Below, piece by piece: positions 34,488 to 40,393 of a stretch of DNA of 40,393 nt. The stretch lies in assembly GCA_017624275.1 (NCBI GenBank), contig JAGANG010000058.1, positions 1 to 40,393 of the forward strand, written 5' to 3'. The position numbers and the translations under genes are program-made. Numbering within the stretch: the first letter of the stretch is position 1; each line of letters starts with the position of its first letter. Source of the DNA: Spirochaetales bacterium. Lineage in GTDB: Bacteria; Spirochaetota; GWE2-31-10. The notes under the pieces were generated by a model. That model was not told the origin of the DNA and made no database searches. It was given only the letters and a program-made list of their open reading frames with translations.

Positions 34488-34619
34488 ATGTTTTGGGACA
34501 ATGTTACCGGTATATACGATATTTTTGAAAAAGTAATAAATAAAAAAAGCAAATCAAGATTTGTGCGTACATTAGTTAAAGGTAAAATTCCATGTGTAAT
34601 TGCCGTTGCAATAAAATAA
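34488..34619 (+). pseudogene. Internally deleted class I SAM methyltransferase remnant (43 codons)
   Basis: A GGAG ribosome site precedes ATG at 34488. The first residues (MFWDNVTGIYDIFEKVINKK) match the N-terminus typical of a group of class I SAM-dependent methyltransferases ('MFWDNVAGVYD.F...NKK'). The last ones (KGKIPCVIAVAIK and stop) resemble the C-terminal end of the same group, as recalled ('G..PC..AV..K'). The middle, with all SAM-binding motifs (about 160 residues), is missing, yet the frame is intact. This looks like a clean in-frame internal deletion. It could still make a small peptide, but a methyltransferase function is excluded. Confidence 0.6.
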
Positions 34620-34642
34620 AAATATTTAACGGAGCAAAATAA

Positions 34643-35239
34643 ATGATACTTTCATTACAAGGATGTATGGCTGTCGGGAAAACAACAGCGATACGATATT
34701 TACAAGAAAATGCATCTTATATAAATATCAGTTATGAAATTAACACAGATATTATCGCAGAAATAAATCAACGCCGGTTAGATAAAAATAAATATGAAGA
34801 TTATTTAGAGATTCAAAAATTGTGGATTAACAAAGAAATCCTTCGTTATAACAAAGCAAAAGATTTCATGTGCAGCATTATGGATTTCGGAGCCGAGGAA
34901 ATAGAGTTTTATACATTGAATTACCCGAAAACTATCGGGCAAAGTTGGGAAATAAAAAACGCATTGAAAAAGGAATTGGAACAGATTAGAAAATGTTTGC
35001 CTACCAGAATATTATTTCTAGATGCCTCAAATGAAGTCCTGTTAAAACATAAGGAAAACGACAACACTCGTTCTCGAAACTTTTTTGAACATCATTTGAA
35101 ATATTTATTACCGCTGAAAAGAAAATGGTTTATAGGAAAAGAGAACGTAGATGTTCTAAACGTAGACAATTTGAATATTGATGAAGTAGGAAAAAAAGTC
35201 AAAGAATGGGTTGATTTTTGCATTGAGCATTATAAATAA
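34643..35239 (+). CDS. P-loop kinase-like protein
   Basis: This 198-residue protein begins with a Walker A loop at residue 7 (GCMAVGKTT) like small nucleoside or deoxynucleoside kinases and AAA_33-type proteins. Further marks are a DFGAEEIEFYTLNYP segment, a FLDASNEVLLKH segment like the Walker-B-like/lid region, an Arg pair in NTRSRNFF that may act as lid, and a charged C-terminal helix. The substrate is not predictable. A GGAG site lies before the ATG. It is the first of a same-strand series of accessory genes after the methyltransferase remnant and may stem from the same transfer event. Confidence 0.7.
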   Translation: MILSLQGCMAVGKTTAIRYLQENASYINISYEINTDIIAEINQRRLDKNKYEDYLEIQKLWINKEILRYNKAKDFMCSIMDFGAEEIEFYTLNYPKTIGQSWEIKNALKKELEQIRKCLPTRILFLDASNEVLLKHKENDNTRSRNFFEHHLKYLLPLKRKWFIGKENVDVLNVDNLNIDEVGKKVKEWVDFCIEHYK

Positions 35240-35253
35240 AAAGGGAAATCATA

Positions 35254-35976
35254 ATGAAAAGTAAAAACAAATATTTAACATGGTTATTGCCGTTTCGTTG
35301 CATTGCGTTCTTCTTGATTTTCATAATCGGGGCGTCTTTTGTTAATAAAAAAGTTGATGAAATAAGTAATTGGTGGTCTGTTATCGCAAGCATTGTCAAT
35401 ATTATCACAATATTGATTTTAGTCATTTTGACAAAAAAGCAAGGAAGCAATTACCGGGAATTGATTAATTATAAAAAAGGTGAAACAACGGTAAAACAAG
35501 TCATATCAATGACTTTTACCATTTTATTAATCGGAATGACAGGAATGTATTTAGCCGGATATGTTTGTTACGGCGTAATTCCTTATGCTGCACCGATGAT
35601 GATTGCTCCGATTCCGTTGTGGCTTGCGATAATTAATATCGTTGTATTGCCGATTTCAACAGCATTTGCCGAAGACGGTTTGTATTTAGGATGCGGAGTC
35701 AATCAAATAAAAAATAAATATGCGGCGATTGTTATTCCTGCATTACTTTTTGCATTACAACATAGTTTTATTCCGACATTATTTGATTTAAAATACATGA
35801 TTTACCGCTTTTTATCTTTCTTACCACTGACAATAATTTTATGCATGAATTATCATAAAAAGAGAGATCCGGTACCGATTATGGTAGGACACGCAATTAT
35901 TGATGTAGCTACAGCCGTGCAGATATTGGCAACATCAATGATTCCCGGACTATATGAAACAATGTGCAACATGTAA
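35254..35976 (+). CDS. CPBP-type intramembrane protein with degenerate catalytic motif
   Basis: This 240-residue protein has about six to seven membrane segments, with the layout of the CPBP (CAAX protease/bacteriocin-processing) family. Motif 1, normally EExxxR, reads AEDGLYLG here: E140 D141, and no arginine. Motif 2 (FxxxH) is FALQH with H170, and motif 3 has H213 in GHAIID. So the two histidines are kept, but the glutamate pair is Glu-Asp and the Arg is lost. The protein may be inactive or have a changed role. The start codon follows an AAGGGA site. It overlaps the frame of the next gene only if that gene's far upstream ATG is used. Confidence 0.72.
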   Translation: MKSKNKYLTWLLPFRCIAFFLIFIIGASFVNKKVDEISNWWSVIASIVNIITILILVILTKKQGSNYRELINYKKGETTVKQVISMTFTILLIGMTGMYLAGYVCYGVIPYAAPMMIAPIPLWLAIINIVVLPISTAFAEDGLYLGCGVNQIKNKYAAIVIPALLFALQHSFIPTLFDLKYMIYRFLSFLPLTIILCMNYHKKRDPVPIMVGHAIIDVATAVQILATSMIPGLYETMCNM

Positions 35977-36007
35977 GTCTATTTTTATTTTCACAAGGAA
36001 CTTGACT

Positions 36008-36637
36008 ATGCGTATGACATTATTCACATCAAACATATATGAATATTTAAAAGAAGATAATGTGATTGATTACGGAAACAATGCTGTTACACAACTTGCC
36101 GATAGGTTATTTCAACAAACCGATAATGAAATTGAATATATAAAAACAGCATATAATTTTGTAAGAGACAATATTTCACATTCAGCAGATATAAAGGAAG
36201 ATATTATAACTTGTTCTGCTTCGGAAGTTTTAAAAGCCGGACACGGAATTTGTTTTGCAAAATCGCATCTGCTGGCAGCTTTACTTCGTTGTAAATCTAT
36301 TCCGACCGGTTTCTGTTATCAAAAATTGATTTTAGATGATGAAACTGCACCGATTTTGATATATCACGGACTAAACGGCGTATATATCGATGAATACAAA
36401 AAATGGATTCGCCTTGACGCAAGAGGAAACAAAGAAGGCGTAAATGCACAATTTTCACTAGATAAAGAACAACTTGCATTCCCGATACGTGCCGAAAAAG
36501 GCGAGGAAGACGGTTTTATAATTTATCCGAATCCGGATAAAAAGATTTTAGAACGACTGAAAAAATATAGAACAAGATCTGAACTTTGGAACGATTTGCC
36601 GACTGAACTGGATTATAATTTAATTTTACAGGAGTAA
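36008..36637 (+). CDS. Transglutaminase-like superfamily protein
   Basis: This 209-residue cytoplasmic-looking protein (no signal peptide) has a transglutaminase/cysteine-protease-like core. The catalytic triad is visible: C82 in GHGICFAKSHLLAALLR, H120 in IYHGLNGVYI and D137 in WIRLDARGN. Members of this family with such short chains are peptidases or transferases of unknown substrate. The start at 36008 is chosen because AAGGA precedes it by 8 bases; an upstream ATG at 35954 would run 23 bases into the membrane protein gene. It follows the CPBP-like gene and may be co-transcribed. Confidence 0.78.
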   Translation: MRMTLFTSNIYEYLKEDNVIDYGNNAVTQLADRLFQQTDNEIEYIKTAYNFVRDNISHSADIKEDIITCSASEVLKAGHGICFAKSHLLAALLRCKSIPTGFCYQKLILDDETAPILIYHGLNGVYIDEYKKWIRLDARGNKEGVNAQFSLDKEQLAFPIRAEKGEEDGFIIYPNPDKKILERLKKYRTRSELWNDLPTELDYNLILQE

Positions 36638-36703
36638 AATTATTTGGTATTGCTTACAATCGTCGTTGAAAGATAATCAATAAAAACTTACGAGGCGAAA
36701 ATT

Positions 36704-37270
36704 ATGGGGAAAAAAATATTTGTAACGGGAATTATAACTTGTATTTTGTACTTTATATCAGTAGGATTATTCCTTATTACAAAAACTGGAATCGCATTGA
36801 CTATATGGGAACTCATGACTGTTTTTAGTGCTCCAGTTGTACTTTTGATTTTACTGGAAATTGGCAGTATAGCAACAACCACATCTATTTATAAAAAAGC
36901 CATGCTTGCATTTATGTCTTGCACGTGTTCATTGACCGGCATTGCACATATTGTAAATATCACTGTTACAAGACAACTTATCAATAAGGGCGTAAATGTT
37001 CCGACATATTTCCAAATCGGTTATTGGCCGTCTGTTGAAATGGCAATCGACTATCTGGCTTGGGGATTTTTTACCGGACTTGCATTTTTGAGTCTCAGCA
37101 TTGCCGTTGAGAAAGGTAAGTACAAAATCAAAAAATCTTTGCTGATTTGCGGTATTCTTTGTCTTATCGGATTTTTCGGTACTGTATTTATTAATGAAAA
37201 TATATGGTACGTCGCACCAATGGGGTACGGAGTCGGGACAATGATTATTTGTATTCAAATGTTGAAATGA
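36704..37270 (+). CDS. Integral membrane protein, function unknown
   Basis: This 188-residue protein has about five to six hydrophobic segments and short loops, with a conserved-looking aromatic loop (PTYFQIGYWPSVEMAIDYLAWGFFTGLAFL). The pattern resembles membrane proteins often found in accessory regions of Firmicutes and spirochetes, but I do not recognise the family. A GAGGCG site precedes the ATG. It is followed after 31 bases by a REP-like remnant and the truncated CPBP gene. Confidence 0.68.
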   Translation: MGKKIFVTGIITCILYFISVGLFLITKTGIALTIWELMTVFSAPVVLLILLEIGSIATTTSIYKKAMLAFMSCTCSLTGIAHIVNITVTRQLINKGVNVPTYFQIGYWPSVEMAIDYLAWGFFTGLAFLSLSIAVEKGKYKIKKSLLICGILCLIGFFGTVFINENIWYVAPMGYGVGTMIICIQMLK

Positions 37271-37301
37271 GTATAGATGGCTCAATAGTTTATTTTAAAT
37301 G

Positions 37302-37319
37302 TACTAAAATAGAATAGGG
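37302..37319 (-). repeat. REP element remnant
   Basis: TACTAAAATAGAATAGGG matches 16 of 18 bases of the 33710-33727 copy. It lies just before the truncated CPBP gene. Confidence 0.4.
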
Positions 37320-37333
37320 AAATTAATTATTAG

Positions 37334-37729
37334 ATGTTAGGCGGTGGATTGGAAGAAGCCGGTTGGAGATACATTCTTCAGCCAGAATTAGAAAAGAAAT
37401 ACAACTTTATTATATCTACTTTGTCGGTAAGTATAATTTGGTGGTTATGGCATTTGCCGCTGTTTTATATTCAAGGCGTGGCACAGAACGAACTAAACTA
37501 TTTTGCTTTCGGAATAAATATACTGGGATTAAGCTTTGCTTTGGCAATTATCAGAAGAATTTTCAAAAGCGTTTGGTTGTGTGTGTTGTTCCACTGTATA
37601 ATTAATTCATTGTCCGGAATATTCATTGTTAATGACAATATTTTGGGTAACATTTTTTCTGCAATAATTTTGATACTTGTTTCTTTAATCATCCTCTTAT
37701 TTCATAGTAAGAATAAAAAAATGTATTAA
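37334..37729 (+). pseudogene. CPBP family intramembrane metalloprotease, 5'-truncated
   Basis: Only the C-terminal half of a CPBP protease is present (131 residues against a usual 220-290). It starts at the first catalytic motif, GGGLEEAGWR, with E7, E8 and R12 intact; WLWHLPLF (H40) and the third histidine in LFHCIIN follow. The N-terminal membrane helices are missing, there is an in-frame TAG directly before the ATG, and there is no ribosome site. The break coincides with a REP-like remnant at 37302-37319. It is most likely a deletion product. Motif 1 is intact here, unlike in the full-length relative at 35254. Confidence 0.75.
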
Positions 37730-37807
37730 TGCAAGGAAAAACGAATGGTTTCCGATAAAACAGTATTTATACAGTGGTTGTAATGTTCGTTTGATTTTCT
37801 TTAAGAA

Positions 37808-38116
37808 GACGACAGACCCTGATTCCATTTTGGTATTTAACTGCGTTAAATACTCCGTTTCACCTGATGTTTTCTTGCGAAAACATTTCATTCGTTCTAC
37901 GAACTCATCATTGTTCGTTCACATTGTGAACTCACCGTTAATTCCATTTTGGTATTTAACTATCGTTTTGGGTGTAATGGCGTTACTTATGGTGCCAGAG
38001 ATATATTCTATATTGGGATTAAGGTCTGTCGTCTATGCTGTTTCGGTTTATTTGTTTGTATATGGTGACAGACGCATATTCTGTTTCCGCATGAACGTCT
38101 GGCACCTATGCAATTT
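37808..38116. repeat. REP cluster (three elements, inverted)
   Basis: Copies: GACGACAGACCCTGATTCC at 37808-37826; an inverted one (AAGGTCTGTCGTC at 38021-38033, with left arm GGTGCCAGAG at 37991); and a hairpin at 38062-38116 ending CGTCTGGCACCTATGC, with 22 bases identical to the copy at 40212-40233. In addition a 21-bp direct repeat (ATTCCATTTTGGTATTTAAC and one more base) is at 37822 and 37941. Except for this cluster I see nothing in 37730-38117. Confidence 0.65.
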
Positions 38117-38117
38117 T

Positions 38118-38164
38118 AAAAAAGGAGGCGAAAAACTTTCGATTAGAAAATTTTTTTGCCTCCT
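38118..38164 (-). terminator. Terminator of the BspA-like lipoprotein gene
   Basis: AGGAGGC (38124-38130) pairs with GCCTCCT (38158-38164), extended by A/T arms; T-run on the minus strand at 38123-38118. It lies 21 bases after the stop codon. Confidence 0.7.
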
Positions 38165-38184
38165 CGTTACTTAACATCTAAGTA

Positions 38185-39930
38185 TTAATTACCGGTATAA
38201 TTATAATTTATAGTCGCATTGGTTAAATTTCCATTACCAGAATCTATGCTTATTTGTTCCCATTGTTCTTGCGTTCCTCTATAATTTACTGTTTCTAAGT
38301 TATCACAAGACTCAAAAGCATGTTTCTCGATTGTTGTCACTCCTTTACCGATTGTTATACTTGTTAAATTATCGCAACCATCGAACGTTCCGTTCCCAAT
38401 ATGTGTTACACTGTCAGAAAGCACAACGGTTTCAAGGTTATTACACCAAATAAATGCATGGTCATCAATAATAGTCACATTTTTGCCAATTGTCACACCG
38501 GTTAAATTTTGACCATAGAAAAAATTGGCATCAATGGATGTTACACTATCCGGAATTCTTATATTTCCCTTAGCACTTGGATAAGCTATCAATTTAGTTT
38601 TATCTTTATTAAAAAGAATTTTACCGTCATCTGATGTTGAATAATTTTCATTGTTTTCACTCACTACAAATTTTGTCAAATTATCACACGCTCTAAATAC
38701 CACTTGACTATTAATAAGAGTTACACTGTCAGGAATTGTTATGCTTGTTAAGCTTAGACAGCCGTAGAACGCTACAGCCTCAATAGTTGTTACATCATTC
38801 GGGATTACAAAATCACCTGTAGCACCAGGATACACTATCAATGTTGTTCTATCTTTGTTGTATAAAATCTTACCGTCATCTGATGTTGAATAATTTTTAT
38901 TATTTTCACTCACATCAAATTTTGTCAGATTATTACAATACCCAAATGCACAATACGAAATCGTAGTTACATTAGCTGAAATTTTTACATTTGTTAAGCT
39001 AAAACAATTATAGAATGCATTGTCACCGATTGTTGTTAGACAATCCGGAAATATTATACTTGTTAAATTACTACAAGAAAACTGAACATATTCATCAGCA
39101 TCGTCAGGAATATAACCTATAGAAGTCAGTCCTGTTGTTTCGCTTAAATCTAAATCAATTAATACATTTTGATTGTTTTCCATTGCAGTTTTTATACTTT
39201 CGATTGCAGCAAAATCTATTGCTCCGGTTACTTTAACTGTATATACACCGTCAGAAAGTTCCGAAATAATATCGGCAGCTGTATTTGCAGTTACTTCAAG
39301 GGGTGTTGCTTCTTTATACCATTTAGCATAGAGTTTTGTATTTTCATATATATCGTTCCAGTCTTCATCACGAAGAGGTAGATAATATATTCTTTCTCCA
39401 TTAAAACCAGATGTACTATACCAACCTCCAAATATATATCCGTCCTTTGTTGGATTTTTTAAATAAGAATATTCATTTTCTTTCAAAGAATACAAGTTTG
39501 CAGGATTATTTATACCGCCGTTTAATTCGTAAGTGATTTTGAATGAGTTTTCAGGAAGTAAGATTGCATAAAGTGTCATACTTTGATTAAAAACAGCCGT
39601 TCCATTGTAAGATTCACCGCTACCATTTGCCTTTGTATTCCAACATAAAATATTGGCTACATTTTCTGGAAGAGAAATTTCTTCTCCGGGTTTAACTTCC
39701 AATTTACAGACTTCTTCGCCGTAGAATCCAATCAATTTAATTGTAAATACATCTGTTTTTTCATTTTCACCATTTTGGTTGTCTTTGTTGTCTTCATTAT
39801 TTCCTTGATTTTGATTACCGGTGTTATTATTTTCTCCATTGTTGTTGTTTGTATTGACATCATCAGTTATTTGGTCACAACCAAACAGTAACACCAATGT
39901 CATTGTAAGTAAAACTAAAATCTTTTTCAT
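38185..39930 (-). CDS. BspA-like leucine-rich-repeat surface lipoprotein
   Basis: This 581-residue protein has a lipobox (LVLLFGC, Cys18) followed by an Asn/Glu-rich flexible linker (about 27-58). Residues 131-205 form an InlB B-repeat / Listeria-Bacteroides-type module (ITYELNGGINNPAN, GYIFGGWYSTSG, LYAKWY). From about 270 to 570 come BspA-type LRR_5 repeats with 'LTSITIPDSVT.I...F..C.NL' periodicity. Two copies of an 83-codon block (with SENNxNYSTSDDGKIL) are nearly identical at the DNA level (see the 38622 and 38871 positions). BspA-like proteins of oral treponemes and Tannerella bind fibronectin or other cells. AAGGAG precedes the ATG. Expression is probably switched by a poly-T promoter (40043-40070). 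Confidence 0.9.
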   Translation of the reverse strand: MKKILVLLTMTLVLLFGCDQITDDVNTNNNNGENNNTGNQNQGNNEDNKDNQNGENEKTDVFTIKLIGFYGEEVCKLEVKPGEEISLPENVANILCWNTKANGSGESYNGTAVFNQSMTLYAILLPENSFKITYELNGGINNPANLYSLKENEYSYLKNPTKDGYIFGGWYSTSGFNGERIYYLPLRDEDWNDIYENTKLYAKWYKEATPLEVTANTAADIISELSDGVYTVKVTGAIDFAAIESIKTAMENNQNVLIDLDLSETTGLTSIGYIPDDADEYVQFSCSNLTSIIFPDCLTTIGDNAFYNCFSLTNVKISANVTTISYCAFGYCNNLTKFDVSENNKNYSTSDDGKILYNKDRTTLIVYPGATGDFVIPNDVTTIEAVAFYGCLSLTSITIPDSVTLINSQVVFRACDNLTKFVVSENNENYSTSDDGKILFNKDKTKLIAYPSAKGNIRIPDSVTSIDANFFYGQNLTGVTIGKNVTIIDDHAFIWCNNLETVVLSDSVTHIGNGTFDGCDNLTSITIGKGVTTIEKHAFESCDNLETVNYRGTQEQWEQISIDSGNGNLTNATINYNYTGN

Positions 39931-40042
39931 ATAAACTCCTTTTTTTTAAAATTTTTAGTTTTTGAAATGTTTGAATAAATTAACGTTATATTAGTTTGAA
40001 TAACGCTCTCTTTTTATCCTCCTTTTGTTGAAAATAAAAGAG

Positions 40043-40070
40043 ATTGTAAAAAAAAAAAAAAAACTGTCAA
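40043..40070 (-). promoter_or_regulatory. Promoter of the BspA-like gene with poly-T spacer (phase-variation candidate)
   Basis: On the minus strand there is a perfect TTGACA (40070-40065), then one G, 15 T, and TACAAT (40048-40043). The spacer is therefore 16 bp and almost only T (the T-run is 16 long, its last T being the first base of TACAAT). All other readable promoters in the window have 17-bp spacers. Transcription would start near 40036, giving a leader of about 105 bases to the ATG at 39930. Confidence 0.75.
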
Positions 40071-40177
40071 TTTTATGATTATATATCAAGCGTTATTCTG
40101 CATTTTAGAGCATATTTGTAGCTTCTTTTTTCTCCTTTGGGCTATGGATATGCTCTTTAGATGTGGGGATAGGTAGA

Positions 40178-40233
40178 ATAGGTGGCAGACCCTAATTCTG
40201 TTTTCGCATAGACGTCTGGCACCTATGCAATTT
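40178..40233 (+). repeat. REP element copy upstream of the second transposase
   Basis: The arms ATAGGTGGCAGAC (40178-40190) and GTCTGGCACCTAT (40214-40226) are inverted with one mismatch. The core is CCTAATTCTGTTTTCGC. It is the most complete copy in the window and lies about 120 bases before the start at 40354. The rest of 39931-40353 holds the promoter above and no gene. Confidence 0.7.
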
Positions 40234-40353
40234 CAGTTTTCCCAAGTCAATCTACCTCCAAAATTAAATAAATTGTGAAAATGTGTAAAAAAATAATCAA
40301 TCGTGCAATAGAATTGTGCCTAAAACGCATTAAAACATTGTGGAGGCATAAAA

Positions 40354-40393
40354 ATGCGAAAACCACGACAATTAAAGAAAAATGCGTATTATC
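40354..40393 (+). CDS. REP-associated tyrosine transposase, N-terminal start (cut by window end)
   Basis: A GGAGG site precedes ATG at 40354. The 13 visible residues MRKPRQLKKNAYY match the usual N-terminus of RAYT/Y1-type transposases (basic 'R.PR' start, then a 'Y(H)VT' stretch that would follow at once). Only the start is seen, so the call rests on this short match and on the REP element 120 bases upstream. The gene runs out of the window. Confidence 0.6.
   Translation, partial: MRKPRQLKKNAYY

Noticed and set aside
33600..37730. An integron cassette array (known from Treponema denticola)
   Set aside because: No attC-like sites with GTTRRRY and RYYYAAC core boxes were seen between the genes, and the genes are not all in one orientation.
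37791..38174. A 127-codon open frame on the plus strand
   Set aside because: It runs through three REP elements and a terminator, has no ribosome site, and its protein has no recognisable pattern.
40012..40022. A second gene start in the BspA leader, suggested by a strong AAAGGAGGA
   Set aside because: No ATG, GTG or TTG lies at a suitable distance after it; it may only be an mRNA feature.

Overview
The window looks like a chromosomal segment of a host-associated, anaerobic, low-GC spirochete, most likely a gut or oral Treponema. This is inferred from several things seen together: many lipoproteins with loose spirochete-type lipoboxes, an oxygen-detoxifying flavodiiron protein, an MEP-pathway ispD-ispF pair, a spirochete-type phosphofructokinase with a PKTIDND motif, a BspA-like leucine-rich-repeat lipoprotein, and tRNA genes without encoded CCA. 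No rRNA and no CRISPR array was seen. Seven readable sigma70-type promoters (TTGACA-like, 17-bp spacer, TAnnnT-like) give a consistent local promoter grammar.

Layout. 1-228: the 3' end of a REP-associated (Y1/IS200-like) transposase, with a REP element starting inside its stop codon. 389-3442: an acyl-CoA ligase divergent from a flavodiiron protein. 3471-5448: a Na+:amino-acid (NSS) symporter and a small lipoprotein. 5637-15068: two collinear tandem paralogous giant surface lipoproteins with Ig-like modules; the second has gained about 480 C-terminal residues of glycan-binding-like modules, ending in a CBM26-like domain. 15249-21888: a same-strand run of ispD, ispF, an exported thioredoxin-like protein, an O-antigen ligase/polymerase-like protein followed by an in-frame 61-codon extension behind a TAA, a lipoprotein and an outer-membrane-type protein. 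22145-24749: an FHA protein, malQ and rpe. 24861-33597: core genes (tRNA-Leu, clpB, pyrF-pfk, hisI, a CAU tRNA, folP, rlmB, plus a lipoprotein and a small unknown protein).

33600-38120 is an accessory, decaying stretch. It holds a GNAT acetyltransferase gene between 19-bp direct repeats, an internally deleted methyltransferase remnant, a P-loop kinase-like gene, an intact but motif-degenerate CPBP-like membrane protein, a transglutaminase-like protein, an unknown membrane protein and a 5'-truncated CPBP protease, interspersed with REP elements. 38185-40070 is a BspA-like lipoprotein whose promoter spacer is almost entirely a poly-T tract, which looks built for phase variation. The window ends with a REP element and the first 13 codons of a second REP-associated transposase.

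The two most striking themes are (i) a REP/RAYT system: a family of about nine dispersed palindromic elements with a transposase fragment at each end of the window, several lying at the edges of broken genes; and (ii) surface variation: giant modular lipoproteins with glycan-binding-like tails, and a probably phase-variable adhesin promoter. malQ, rpe and the phosphofructokinase would feed imported maltodextrin into central metabolism, which fits a starch-binding surface protein, but that link is inference.
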